In this document: positions 7,354-18,073 of the stretch, one piece after another
Position numbering within the stretch: the first letter of the stretch is position 1
How the letters are laid out: the number at the start of each line of letters is the position of its first letter
Assembly: GCA_022647565.1 (NCBI GenBank)
Contig: JALCLA010000001.1
Span: forward strand, 1,054,001 to 1,118,000
DNA length: 64,000 nt
Reading direction: 5' to 3'
From: Chiayiivirga sp.
Lineage (GTDB): Bacteria > Pseudomonadota > Gammaproteobacteria > Xanthomonadales > Xanthomonadaceae
Made by a program: the position numbers and the translations under genes
Notes under the pieces: generated by a model
Databases searched by the model: none
What the model was told of the DNA's origin: nothing
Seen by the model: the letters and a program-made list of their open reading frames with translations, nothing else

Positions 7354-7947
7354 CTCGCTTTTGTCGGCCATTCTGAAGTAGATCATTCCTGCAACTGCGC
7401 CAATCAGAGCCGCTGCCAAATGCCCCGGCTTCGGGTAGCCCGCGTATATGAGATCAAGGGCCAGTGAAGGAACTAGCGAAAGGCAAACGGCGGCTACAAA
7501 CCATTTCGAAGAGTTAAGTCCATTCTTCATCAGAACAAGCGCAAACGCGGCGATGCCTACCACCGCTTGCGATGCGCCCGTTCCTAAATTCCACGGCGGC
7601 GCTACAGAAAGAGTGCTGACGAGCGTGCCGACGGCACCGGAAACAAACCAAAGCCAAAAGAACCCAATATCGCTAACGTACCGCGCCAAGCAAATCCCTA
7701 ACAGTGCAAGACATGAAACGTTGTACAGCATGTGTAGCTGTTTTGCGTGAATTAGCTGGGATACGAAGAGGCGCCAGAACTCAAGGTTCTTCAAATGAGA
7801 AGCTGTGACACCACCGTACGGCTCCAACTGAACTATCTTGACGTTGCCAAAGACATTTCCGGTTAGCGCAAAAGCAACATACATCGAGTACGCAAGAGTC
7901 AAACCACTGATCAGTATCGCGGCGTACGGAATGGAGGCGTTTTTCAT
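7348..7947 (-). CDS. Rhomboid-family intramembrane serine protease
   Basis: About 199 residues with six hydrophobic segments. The rhomboid catalytic features are in the right order: HMLYN (His-x3-Asn) in the second segment, GTGASQAVVG with the nucleophile Ser in the GxS turn, and KPGHLAAALIG with the partner His in the last segment. The Gln after the Ser replaces the usual Gly but the dyad is present, so an active intramembrane protease is likely. I chose the ATG at 7947, preceded by GAGAAG; an in-frame ATG at 7980 adds eleven residues. Natural substrates cannot be inferred. Confidence 0.78.
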   Translation of the reverse strand: MKNASIPYAAILISGLTLAYSMYVAFALTGNVFGNVKIVQLEPYGGVTASHLKNLEFWRLFVSQLIHAKQLHMLYNVSCLALLGICLARYVSDIGFFWLWFVSGAVGTLVSTLSVAPPWNLGTGASQAVVGIAAFALVLMKNGLNSSKWFVAAVCLSLVPSLALDLIYAGYPKPGHLAAALIGAVAGMIYFRMADKSEA

Positions 7948-7999
7948 AGTCTTCTCAAGCCAAAGCCCCCAACACATCATCAGCGCGCCGCTCTTAGAG

Positions 8000-8059
8000 G
8001 CCTAACGCTTGAATTAAGCCGCGTTGCGAAGCAACGTCGGCTTGAATGAATTGTTAGCC
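8000..8059 (-). other. attC site of cassette 1
   Basis: A 60-bp attC bounded by GCCTAAC and GTTAGCC, with arms TGAATTAAGCCG and CGGCTTGAATGAA and terminal stem CGTTGCGAAGCAACG. It closes the cassette closest to attI. Confidence 0.88.
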
Positions 8060-8662
8060 GCTGAGCGACTGTGTCAACTCAGAGAGAAAACCAGATGACA
8101 GCAGCCACCATGTCCCGGCTATATTGAGGATAACCGTGACCCAGAATACAACCTGGAACGGCTGCTTGATGGTTTTGTGGCGGAACTGTTGTTGAGCGAT
8201 CAGGGCGCCGGGCCAGCCGCCAAGAAGTCCTGCCAGATGCAGGCTGTTCTCGGGTGTGCGGCGAGCGTCTCTCCCTGCTGCAGCCTTGTCAAAGGCATAC
8301 ATGGCGTAGGACACGACACTGAGGACGAAGTAGACGGCGGTTAAGACAAACGGAACGAGGCCAAGAGCTGTGGCGCCCATCAGGCCAAGCAGTGCTGCAG
8401 CGCCTATTGCAGCCCTGGGAAGTCGTGAGGGTTGGTGTTGTGGCTGAATCCTCTGGCCTGCGTGTCGAATCTCGCGTGCTTGAAGCCTGCCCTTTGGGTC
8501 TCGGACGGCCCGATACGAGATAAGGTCACCATCAATGGGGCGGCGAGAGCCGCGCTGAAACTCGTTGATGTGCACGAAGGCGCGGTCGCCGCCTCCGTTT
8601 GGTGCCACAAAGCCGAATCCGCGGTCATCGTCCCAGTCAGTGACTCGACCAGCAAGTCGCAT
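8054..8662 (-). CDS. Cold-shock domain / DUF1294 membrane protein
   Basis: About 202 residues. Residues 1-65 form a cold-shock domain (GRVTDWDDDRGFGFV, then RAFVHINEF, the RNP-like motifs), joined by a proline/arginine linker to a DUF1294 membrane domain of three to four helices with the family sequence YAMYAFDKAAA and the GGWPGAL motif. This fusion is known in many proteobacteria; its role is not established. The start chosen is the second ATG, because GGAGGG lies just before it. It is the first cassette and so the best placed for expression from the integron promoter. Confidence 0.85.
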   Translation of the reverse strand: MRLAGRVTDWDDDRGFGFVAPNGGGDRAFVHINEFQRGSRRPIDGDLISYRAVRDPKGRLQAREIRHAGQRIQPQHQPSRLPRAAIGAAALLGLMGATALGLVPFVLTAVYFVLSVVSYAMYAFDKAAAGRDARRTPENSLHLAGLLGGWPGALIAQQQFRHKTIKQPFQVVFWVTVILNIAGTWWLLSSGFLSELTQSLSG

Positions 8663-8678
8663 GGTTCCCTCCATCAGC

Positions 8679-8740
8679 GGCTAACGCTATGTAGTGCCCG
8701 AATCGGGCGATATGGACGGCATGTTCAGGGCACGGGCTTT
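8679..8740 (-). other. attI-like primary recombination site
   Basis: The junction between the first cassette and the intI leader is a single core site, GTTAGCC on the - strand (complement of 8679-8685), with no matching second attC arm, which is what attI looks like. A perfect interrupted palindrome GCCCGA-A-TCGGGC lies next to it at 8696-8708 and may be part of the integrase-binding region. The exact outer limit of attI cannot be fixed by eye. Confidence 0.65.
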
Positions 8741-8749
8741 CTCGGTCAA
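8721..8749 (-). promoter_or_regulatory. Candidate cassette promoter (Pc)
   Basis: On the - strand TTGACC (8749-8744) is separated by 17 bases from GAACAT (8726-8721), pointing into the array. The predicted start of transcription is about 30 bases before the attI crossover. The -35 is good and the -10 is poor. In class 1 integrons Pc lies within intI; here the best candidate is in the intI leader. Confidence 0.35.
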
Positions 8750-8842
8750 GGAAAAATCCTACCCGCGATCAGGGCGTTGGCTGATGGGGCGCGGAACTGG
8801 GGGCGCGCATCGTGGGGTGGTTATTCCACGAGGTGCAGGTCT

Positions 8843-9851
8843 ATGTCTTATGCCTCCGATCATGCGGGGATATCCGGGCAAGGTTCGTCGGGTCGTCCGC
8901 CGCGATTGATGGACGAAGTTCGTCGCTGTTTGCGCCTCAATCACTACAGCCTTCGCACGGAGAAGGTCTATCTGGGGGTGGATCAGGCGATTCATCCTTG
9001 CGAACGCAAAGCGCCACCCGCGCGAGCTGGGCGGCGTGGAGGTCGAGCGCTTTCTGTCGCAGCTGGCAGTTCAGGGCCAGGTGTCGGCCAGCACCCAGAA
9101 TCAGGCCTTGTCGGCCTTGCTGTTCCTGTACCGCAAGGTGTTGGCCGTCGACTTGCCTTGGATGGAAAACGTCACCCGCGCGCGACGCGGGCGGCGCTTG
9201 CCGACGGTCCTCTCCACGAGCGAGGTACAGCGCCTGCTGGCAGGCATGGAGGGGCGGGCGTGGTTGATCGCCAGTCTGTTGTACGGCACCGGGATGCGCC
9301 TGATGGAGTGCCTGCGCTTGCGGGTGAAGGACGTGGACTTCTCCCGCAACGAGATCGTGGTACGCGATGGCAAGGGCGGCAAGGATCGGCACACGGTGCT
9401 GCCGCGCAGTCTGGCCGAACCGTTGCAGCGCGAGGTCGAGCGCGCGCGGTTGCTGCACGAGGCCGACCTGCGCGAGGGTGGCGGCGTGGCCTGGTTGCCG
9501 CATGCGCTGGGGCGCAAGTATCCCAATGCCGGGCGCGAGTTCGGTTGGCAGTACGTGTTTCCATCCAGGCAGCGTTCGCGCGATCCGCGCGACGGCGTGC
9601 TGCGCCGGCATCATTACGATGACGGCATGCTGGCACGCGCGCTCAAGTCGGCGTGCCGGCGCGCAGGCATCGATAAGCCGGTGTCGGCGCATACCCTGCG
9701 GCATTCGTTCGCCACGCATCTGGTCGAGATCGGCTACGACATCCGCACCGTGCAGGAACTGCTCGGCCACTCCGACGTGAGTACCACGCAGATCTATACC
9801 CACGTGTTGAATCGTGGTGCGGGGGGCGTGGTGAGTCCGCTGGATCGGTGA
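8843..9851 (+). pseudogene. intI: Integron integrase IntI, frameshifted by one base
   Basis: Tyrosine recombinase that recombines attC and attI sites. The ATG at 8843 has GAGGTG upstream. The N-terminal SAM-like domain ([20 protein letters not shown]) is in one frame up to a G5 run at 8974-8978; deleting one G joins it to [20 protein letters not shown] and the rest of the protein, about 335 residues in all. The catalytic set is visible after the break: Arg in [39 protein letters not shown] with the Tyr. The IntI-specific insert ([19 protein letters not shown]) is present, which separates IntI from XerC/XerD. A GTG at 9036 could start a shortened protein lacking the N-terminal domain. Either the integrase is dead or the extra G is an error. 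Confidence 0.9.
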
Positions 9852-9897
9852 GGTGATTTGCCCCCATCCTCCTTCGACCGGCGCAGGACAAGCCAAG

Positions 9898-9919
9898 CTT
9901 CCCCCGCCGGCGGGGGAAG
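9898..9919. repeat. Perfect 22-bp GC palindrome downstream of intI
   Basis: CTTCCCCCGCC followed directly by GGCGGGGGAAG. It has no T tract, so it is better described as a short palindromic repeat than as a terminator, although it could stop or protect the intI transcript. Confidence 0.6.
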
Positions 9920-10014
9920 GAGAAGGGCGCGTCGCGTCGGCGGGGTGACAGCGAGAGCGTGGTGAGCCCGTTCGATCGCTGATGGCCTTGGAGCGAACGG
10001 TTCACCGCGCGAAT

Positions 10015-10047
10015 CCGTTCGTGGTTCGACAGGCTCACCACAAACGG
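10015..10047. repeat. REP-like interrupted palindrome
   Basis: Arms CCGTTCGTGG and CCACAAACGG surround a core containing GTTCGACAGGCTCA. Short intergenic palindromes with this core are widespread in Lysobacterales genomes as far as I recall. It lies between the convergent intI and AIM24 genes. Confidence 0.55.
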
Positions 10048-10074
10048 ATCATGCTTCATTCGGCGCGTCAGCAA

Positions 10075-11084
10075 TCACATGCTGTTGTCGCCGTCGAGGA
10101 TGCGGCCCAGGCCGCCCAGCACCGAGCCTTCGCCCTTGCTGCCGCCGCGTTGCGGTAGGCGGCCGCCAGCATGCGTCCGGCCATGCGCGAGAACGGCAGC
10201 GATTGCATCCAGACATGGCCGGGGCCGGTGAGCGTGGCGAGGAACACGCCTTCGCCGCCGAAGATCATGCTCTTGATGCCGCCGACCGGCTTGACGTCGA
10301 AGCCGACCGTGTCGGTGAGCGCCACCACGCAGCCGGTGTCGACGTCGAGGCGTTCGCCCGGTGCCAGTTGGCGTTCCAGGATGGTGCCGCCGGCGTGCAC
10401 GAAGACCTGGCCGTCGCCTTCGAGCTTCTGCATGATGAAACCTTCGCCGCCGAACAGTGCGGTCATCACCTTCTTCTGGAAGAAGATGCCGATGCTCACG
10501 CCGCGCGCGGCGCAGAGGAAGGAATCCTTCTGGCAGATGATGCGGCCGTTGTAGTTGGAAAGATGCAGCGGAACGATGGTGCCGGGGTAGGGCGCGGCGA
10601 ACGCGACCTTGGCCTTGCCGCTGGCTGCCGGCGTGCGAGAACACCGTGGTGAAGAGCGACTCGCCGGTGATGAGGCGCTTGCCGGCGCCGAGCAGCTTGT
10701 CCATGAAGCCGCCGCCCTGGCCGGACGAGGACTGCCGTCGCCGAACACGGTTTCCATCTGCACCGTGGCTTCCTTGTACATCATCGATCCGGCTTCGGCC
10801 ACGGCGCTCTCGCCCGGGTCGAGCTCGATCTCGACGAACTGCATGTCCTCGCCGTAGATCTTGTAGTCGATCTCGTCGGCGCGGCGCGAGGTGGGCGGCG
10901 GCGGCGCGTTGAGCGCAGTGCCGCTGCCGGCGCTGAGTTCGGTGCAGGCCGAGAGCGGAATCCATTCGGCGAAACCCTGGCGCCAGACGTGGCCGTTCGG
11001 ATTCTTCGTGGCCTGCGCCACCGCGGCGGCATGATCGAGCGGGCCCATTTGCTGGCCGTTGTAGCTGATGAACCACTGGTGCAT
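10075..11084 (-). pseudogene. GYF_2 / AIM24 domain protein, apparently split by three single-base indels
   Basis: Starts MHQWFISYNGQQMGPLDH, a GYF_2 domain with the WRQGFAEWIPL motif, over residues 1-55. An AIM24 (TIGR00266-type) beta-sandwich follows (EIDYKIYGEDMQFVEIELDP, later GGIKSMIFGGEGVFLATLTG). The frame changes near 10731 (a base missing), returns near 10628 (a base extra) and changes again near 10150 (a base missing). Restoring all three gives about 336 residues ending GGLGRILDGDNSM. Three breaks in one gene with every segment well conserved argue for consensus errors rather than long decay. The function of AIM24 proteins in bacteria is poorly known. Confidence 0.75.
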
Positions 11085-11121
11085 GGACGTGCTCCGTTGC
11101 GATGTTGGGAACAGGGAAGGT

Positions 11122-11801
11122 TCAGGCCGAGGCGGTGCCGATGCCCAGGCGCGCGTCGATCTCGGCGCGCAGCGCGGGCGCCAGTCCGATGCCGAGCGCC
11201 AGTGCATCGAGCCAGCGGCGCTCCTCGTCGGTATCGACGCTGATCGCCATCGCGGCGGCGGCATAGGTGTCACCCGCGAGCTCGGGCTTCGCGTTCGCGA
11301 TCACCTGCTGCAAGGTGGCGGGCTTGGCGATCTCGGCGTCGAGGAAGGAAAGGGTTTGGCTGTCGAGGCCGGCGTCCCTGGCGCGCGCCAGGATGTTGTC
11401 GCGTTCGGTGGCGTCGATGTGGCCGTCGGCGTTGGCGCCGGCGATCATCGCCCGGATCAGCAGCACCATGGCTTGCTGGCGGTCATCGAGCAGTGGCATC
11501 GGGCGGGTGCTGGGCAGGGCCGCCGACGGCGGCGGTGGCGGTGGCGGCGTGGCGCCAGGCGCCGGGTGGGCGCGGCGGAATGCCTTGCACCGGCGCGCCG
11601 GCGGCGGGTGCGGATTTCTGCGAATAGTGTTCCCACGCTGCCATTGCGATGCCGAGCAGGCCGACGCCGAGCTGGGCCTTGGCGCCAGTGCTCAGGCCGC
11701 CGCCCCAGGCACCACGGCGCTTCTTGCCGCGCTTGCCGCCGAAGGCATCGCCGAGGCCGCCGCCCAGCATCTGGCCCCAGCAGTCGTTCCGCATCGAACA
11801 T
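11122..11801 (-). pseudogene. TerB/DUF533-like (YebE-type) protein with two single-base insertions
   Basis: The ATG at 11801 gives MFDAERLLG; removing one G from a G4 run near 11781 continues into QMLGGGLGDAFGGKRGKKRR, a single hydrophobic segment (AKAQLGVGLLGIAMAA) and a Pro-rich linker. A second extra base between about 11545 and 11575 separates this from the C-terminal TerB-like helical domain (MPLLDDRQQAMVLLIRAM...). Restored length is about 225 residues, matching the DUF533 plan of Gly-rich N-terminus plus TerB-like domain. Role unknown; the TerB fold is linked to metal and tellurite stress in other proteins. It is 37 bp upstream of the AIM24 gene on the same strand. Confidence 0.7.
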
Positions 11802-11900
11802 GGGGTGCTCCTGTGAAGTTTGGTCACGTGGGGCGCGGATTGTCGCGCATCTGCGCCGGAACGGACGCCGCGGCGGGCGGCCTGTGACCTTCCTCGCTTG

Positions 11901-11929
11901 TTGACAAACCGCGGTGTTGGCATCATACG
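11901..11929 (+). promoter_or_regulatory. Candidate promoter for dgkA-terC
   Basis: TTGACA at 11901-11906, a 17-base spacer, then CATACG. The -35 is a perfect consensus and the -10 is weak. It lies about 100 bases upstream of the dgkA start in the divergent gap. Confidence 0.4.
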
Positions 11930-12029
11930 CGCCCGTTTCATCCTCCCTGCGGCCGGTCGACGATGTTCATGCCCTTCCCCGCGCGTTTGCGCGGCGCCGG
12001 CTCGGCCGACACTTTGCGGGACGACCTCG

Positions 12030-12419
12030 GTGGCCGATAGCGACGGCAGCCTCGCGCCGCGCGGGCCGTCGCGCGTCTGGCAGGCCTTGCGCTGGTCCTT
12101 GAGCGGCCTTCGCCAGTGCTGGGTGCTGGAGTCGTCGTTCCGGCTCGAGGTTTACCTGTTCCTGTCATTGGCGCCGCTGGCGCTGTGGCTGGCGCACGAC
12201 GCGGTGGAGCGGGTGTTGCTGGTAGGTTGCATGGTTCTGGTGCTGGCGGCGGAAGTGATGAACTCCGCGATCGAGGCGGTGGTGGATCGCTGGGGCCCGG
12301 AGTGGCATGAGCTGGCCGGGCGCGCCAAGGACATGGGTTCGGCCGCCGTGTTCGTGCTGATGATGAATGTCGTGTTCGTCTGGGGCGTGCTGCTGCTGCC
12401 GCGCTGGGCGGGAACCTGA
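12030..12419 (+). CDS. dgkA: Diacylglycerol kinase, prokaryotic membrane type
   Basis: Phosphorylates diacylglycerol with ATP at the inner membrane, recycling lipid from osmoregulated-glucan and LPS modification. About 129 residues with three transmembrane segments. The family signature is EVMNSAIEAVVDR followed by HELAGRAKDMGSAAV, matching E. coli DgkA nearly residue for residue around the active-site Glu and Asn. The start is taken as the GTG at 12030, which gives the normal family length; the longer upstream frame is low-complexity and unlike DgkA. The next gene follows after five bases. Confidence 0.9.
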   Translation: MADSDGSLAPRGPSRVWQALRWSLSGLRQCWVLESSFRLEVYLFLSLAPLALWLAHDAVERVLLVGCMVLVLAAEVMNSAIEAVVDRWGPEWHELAGRAKDMGSAAVFVLMMNVVFVWGVLLLPRWAGT

Positions 12420-12424
12420 ATTTC

Positions 12425-13168
12425 GTGTTGGAGTGGCGCGTGTTCGACTGGATCTTCAGCACTGAAATCTGGATGGCGTTGGTCACCCTGACCACGCTCG
12501 AGATCGTCCTGGGCGTGGACAACCTCGTGTTCATTTCCATCGCGGTGAGCAAGCTGCCGCCGGAGCGCCGCCCTTGGGCGCGCAAGTTCGGGCTCGCCCT
12601 GGCCTGCATCACCCGCATCCTGCTGCTGATCTCGCTCGCCTTCCTGGCGCGCATGCAGACCGACCTGTTCAGCCTGTTCGGCAATCCGATCTCGATCCGC
12701 GATTTGGTGCTGATCGGCGGCGGCCTGTTCCTGCTGGTCAAGGGCACGATGGAGATCCACGACGCGATGGAAGGTCGCGGCGAGGACGAGTCGATAGATA
12801 CCAAGCCTTCGGCCGTGTTCGGCTATGTCATCGCGCAGATCGCGATCATCGACATCGTGTTCTCGCTCGATTCGGTGATCACCGCGGTCGGCATGGTGGA
12901 TCACATCCCGGTGATGGTGGCGGCCATCATCATCGCGGTGGCGGTGATGATCTTCGCCTCCAATCCGCTCGGCAACTTCATCGACAAGCATCCCACCATC
13001 AAGATGCTGGCGCTGGCCTTCCTGATCCTGGTCGGCATGGCCTTGATCGCGGACGGGCTCGACTACCACATCCCGCGTGCCTACCTGTATTTCGCGATGG
13101 CGTTCTCGGGCGGTGTGGAAACGCTCAACCTGCTGGCGCGACGCCGGCAGACGCGTCGTCGCGGCTGA
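12425..13168 (+). CDS. TerC-family integral membrane protein
   Basis: A 247-residue protein with about seven hydrophobic segments and the TerC motifs LEIVLGVDNLVFISI near residue 27 and IVFSLDSVITAVGMV near residue 145, whose intramembrane Asp residues are thought to handle metal ions, with manganese export shown for some members. Start GTG at 12425; an alternative GTG is at 12440. It is adjacent to dgkA on the same strand and probably co-transcribed with it. Which metal it handles here is not shown. Confidence 0.88.
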   Translation: MLEWRVFDWIFSTEIWMALVTLTTLEIVLGVDNLVFISIAVSKLPPERRPWARKFGLALACITRILLLISLAFLARMQTDLFSLFGNPISIRDLVLIGGGLFLLVKGTMEIHDAMEGRGEDESIDTKPSAVFGYVIAQIAIIDIVFSLDSVITAVGMVDHIPVMVAAIIIAVAVMIFASNPLGNFIDKHPTIKMLALAFLILVGMALIADGLDYHIPRAYLYFAMAFSGGVETLNLLARRRQTRRRG

Positions 13169-13183
13169 GGTTGCCGCAGTCGA

Positions 13184-15193
<2,010 letters not shown>

Positions 15194-15267
15194 GGCGATG
15201 TCGATACCAGGCGGACGCGACGCCAGCCTACCGCTAAACTGCGCCTCCTCCTTCGTCGAGCCGTGCC

Positions 15268-16467
15268 GTGACCCAACCCGACTATCCGGTCCTGATGCTC
15301 AAGCGAGGCGAAGATCGGCGCTTGCGTGCCGGCCACCTGTGGGTGTTCAGCAACGAGGTGGATGTGGCGCGCACGCCGCTGGACCGGTTCCAGCCGGGCG
15401 ATCCCGTGCGCATCGTCGATGCGGGCGGCAAGGTGATCGGCAGCGGCTACGTCAACCCGTCCACCCTGATCGCTGCGCGCCTGGTGGATCGCAGTGCACA
15501 CGCGCTGGATCGTTCGCTCATCGTGCATCGGCTCAACGTGGCGTTGTCACTGCGCCAGAAGCTGCATGCCGAACCGTACTACCGCCTCGTGTTCGGGGAA
15601 TCCGACGGTCTGCCGGGACTGGTGCTGGAACGTTTCGACGACGTGATCGTGGGGCAGATCGGCACCGCCGGCATGGAGCGCCTGCGCGAGGAGATCAGCG
15701 AAGCCGTGGTCAAGGTGCTGAAGCCCGCGGCGCTGATCTGGAAGAACGATGGCTCGGTGCGCAAGCTCGAAGCGCTGCCCGACTATGCCGACATCGGTTA
15801 CGGCGCGCATTCGGGGCCGCTGCGGGTGCGCGAGGGAGGCGTGGCCTTCGAAGTCGACGCGATCGGCGGGCAGAAGACCGGCTGGTTCTACGATCAGCAC
15901 GCCAACCGGGACCGGCTCGCGCCTTACGTGCGCGGGGCGCGCGTGCTCGACCTGTTCAGTTACGTCGGAGCCTGGGGCTTGCGTGCGGCGCAGTTCGGGG
16001 CGAGCGAGGTCGCGTGCGTGGATGCCTCGAAATCGGCGATCGAAGCGGTGCGCCACAACGCCGCCCTGAACGCGATGCAGGATCGGGTGTCGGCGATCGA
16101 AGCCGATGCCTTCGATTTCCTCAAGGCGGCGCGCGCCGAACGCCGGCACTGGGACGTGGTGATCCTCGACCCGCCCGCCTTCGTCAAGCGCAAGAAGGAT
16201 TTCAAGGAAGGCGCGCTGGCCTACCGGCGCATCAACGAGATGGCGATGCAGGTGCTGGAGCGCGATGGCATCCTCGTCACCTGTTCGTGCAGCCATCACA
16301 TGGCGCGCGCGGCCTTGCTCGACGCGGTGCAGGCTGGCGCGCGCCATCTCGACCGGCAGGTGCAGGTATTGGAACAGCTGCAGCAGGCCCCGGACCATCC
16401 GGTGCACGCGGCGATTCCCGAAACCGACTACCTCAAGGGCTACATCGCGCGCGTGCTGCCGGCCTAG
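15268..16467 (+). CDS. rlmI: 23S rRNA m5C methyltransferase, RlmI-like
   Basis: A 399-residue protein with an N-terminal PUA domain ([21 protein letters not shown]), a central RlmI-type region and a C-terminal Rossmann methyltransferase with [13 protein letters not shown] (SAM-binding) and the catalytic-loop LDPPAFVK. In E. coli RlmI methylates C1962 of 23S rRNA. Start GTG at 15268. The gene lies divergently 74 bp from the YyaL gene. Assignment to RlmI rather than a related YccW-type enzyme is by overall pattern. Confidence 0.85.
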   Translation: MTQPDYPVLMLKRGEDRRLRAGHLWVFSNEVDVARTPLDRFQPGDPVRIVDAGGKVIGSGYVNPSTLIAARLVDRSAHALDRSLIVHRLNVALSLRQKLHAEPYYRLVFGESDGLPGLVLERFDDVIVGQIGTAGMERLREEISEAVVKVLKPAALIWKNDGSVRKLEALPDYADIGYGAHSGPLRVREGGVAFEVDAIGGQKTGWFYDQHANRDRLAPYVRGARVLDLFSYVGAWGLRAAQFGASEVACVDASKSAIEAVRHNAALNAMQDRVSAIEADAFDFLKAARAERRHWDVVILDPPAFVKRKKDFKEGALAYRRINEMAMQVLERDGILVTCSCSHHMARAALLDAVQAGARHLDRQVQVLEQLQQAPDHPVHAAIPETDYLKGYIARVLPA

Positions 16468-16506
16468 GCGCTACACTTTTTCCATCCGCAGACCCGGGGG
16501 ATTGCC

Positions 16507-17118
16507 ATGCGAACGAATTGGATTGCACGCCTCGCGCTGCTGGGCCTGGTGGCCATGCTCGCGGGCTGTGGCTACAACTCGATGCAGCGCCAGGACGAGG
16601 GCGTGAAGGCGGCCTGGAGCGAAGTGCTGAACCAGTACCAGCGCCGTGCCGACCTGATCCCGAATCTGGTTGCGACGGTGAAGGGCTATGCGCAGCAGGA
16701 ACAGGACGTGCTGGTGAAGGTGACCGAAGCGCGCGCCAAGGTCGGGCAGATCCAGGTCAACGCCGAGGATGCGGCCTCGCTCGCGCAGTTCCAGCAGACC
16801 CAGGGTGAGCTGTCGAGCGCGCTGTCGCGGCTGATGGTGATCACCGAGAACTACCCGAACCTCAAGTCCGACCAGGGCTTCCGCGACCTGCAGGCGCAGC
16901 TCGAAGGCACCGAGAACCGTATCACCGTCGCACGCAATCGCTACATCGAGAGCGTGGCGGGCTACAACACGCTGATCCGCAGCTTTCCGAACAATCTCAC
17001 CGCGATGATGTTCGGCTACGAGACCAAGCCGAACTTCAGCGTGCAGAACGAGGCGCAGATCTCCACCGCGCCCAAGGTCGAGTTCGCCACGCCTCCGCCG
17101 GTAGCGCCGACGAACTGA
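16507..17118 (+). CDS. LemA-family lipoprotein
   Basis: A 203-residue protein with a lipoprotein signal (LVAMLAGCGYN), then the all-helical LemA domain with its typical WSEVLNQYQRRADLIPNLV and YNTLIRSFPNN. Predicted anchored to a membrane with the helical bundle in the periplasm. It stands ten bases before a TPM-domain gene and forms the common LemA-TPM-TPM trio, whose members are thought to work together on the cell envelope; the molecular role is unknown. Confidence 0.9.
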   Translation: MRTNWIARLALLGLVAMLAGCGYNSMQRQDEGVKAAWSEVLNQYQRRADLIPNLVATVKGYAQQEQDVLVKVTEARAKVGQIQVNAEDAASLAQFQQTQGELSSALSRLMVITENYPNLKSDQGFRDLQAQLEGTENRITVARNRYIESVAGYNTLIRSFPNNLTAMMFGYETKPNFSVQNEAQISTAPKVEFATPPPVAPTN

Positions 17119-17128
17119 GTCGGGCGCC

Positions 17129-18073
17129 GTGAGCCTCCGTTGCCTGCGTGCCGTGCTGCTGGCCCTAGTCTGGCTGGGCGTGGCCATGGGCGCGGCGCTG
17201 GCGCAAACCGCGTCGGTGCCGGTGTTGAGCGCGCGGATCACCGATGTCACCGGTACGCTGGATGCCGCGGCCGTGGCGCGCATCGAGGCACCGCTGGCGG
17301 CGCTGGAGGCGAGCAAGGGTAGCCAGATCGCGGTGCTGATCGTGGCCAGTACCGCGCCGGAAAGCATCGAGGCCTATGCGGTGCGCGCCTTCGAGCAGTG
17401 GAAGCTCGGGCGTGCCGGGGTCGACGATGGGGTGTTGCTGGTGGTGGCCAAGGACGACCGCACCGTGCGGATCGAAGTGGGCTACGGGCTCGAAGGCGCG
17501 ATTCCCGACGTGGCGGCGTATCGCGTCATCCAGGAATACCTGGTGCCGCGTTTTCGCGAAGGTGATTTCGCCGGCGGCATCGAGGCGGCGGTCGGCGTGC
17601 TGGCGAAACTGGTCGAAGGCGAGGCCTTGCCCGCGCCGATGAGTCCGGCGGCGGCAACCGCGGCTCCCGCGGCCGATCGATACCAGAATGTCACCGGCTA
17701 CGATCATCATGCCGAAGACAAGTGGATTTCGATGTTGCCGATCGTATTGGTTGCGTTCGTGTTCGTGCGCACGGTGCTGGAGGTCATGGTGAAGGCCTGG
17801 TGGCGGCGCGGTCTGGTGGGCGGACTCGTGCTGGCGGCAGCGGCCGGCGGCTTTTCGCTGGCAGGCCTGTTTCCCTCCTTGCCCTGGTCGATCGGCCTCG
17901 GCTTCGTCGTCGGCTTTGCCTTCGCGGCGGTGAAGACGGGGGCGAGTGGTGGCGGTGGCGGCTACGCCAGCTCCGGGTCCTATCGCAGCAGTTCGGGCAG
18001 CAGCTCGAGTGGCAGCAGCTATTCCGGTGGTGGTGGCCGTTCCGGCGGCGGTGGCGCGTCGGGGCGCTGGTGA
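17129..18073 (+). CDS. TPM-domain (YgcG-like) membrane protein
   Basis: A 314-residue protein starting at GTG 17129, with a signal peptide (cleavage after ALAQ), a TPM domain at about 30-165 (ITDVTGTLDAAAVARIEAPL and VRIEVGYGLEGAIPDV are the family landmarks), transmembrane segments at about 205-265 and a glycine/serine-rich tail. The last base of its stop is the first base of the next start (TGATG), so translation is coupled. Role in the envelope is inferred only from the family. Confidence 0.85.
   Translation: MSLRCLRAVLLALVWLGVAMGAALAQTASVPVLSARITDVTGTLDAAAVARIEAPLAALEASKGSQIAVLIVASTAPESIEAYAVRAFEQWKLGRAGVDDGVLLVVAKDDRTVRIEVGYGLEGAIPDVAAYRVIQEYLVPRFREGDFAGGIEAAVGVLAKLVEGEALPAPMSPAAATAAPAADRYQNVTGYDHHAEDKWISMLPIVLVAFVFVRTVLEVMVKAWWRRGLVGGLVLAAAAGGFSLAGLFPSLPWSIGLGFVVGFAFAAVKTGASGGGGGYASSGSYRSSSGSSSSGSSYSGGGGRSGGGGASGRW

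Noticed and set aside
8687..8842. A LexA (SOS) box upstream of intI
   Set aside because: No sequence close to either the E. coli-type or the Xanthomonas-type LexA site is visible in the leader; only short unrelated palindromes such as GTGG-TTATT-CCAC at 8817-8829.
8937..9896. A 319-codon frame antisense to intI
   Set aside because: It is a shadow of the integrase reading frame, with no ribosome-binding site and no recognisable domain.
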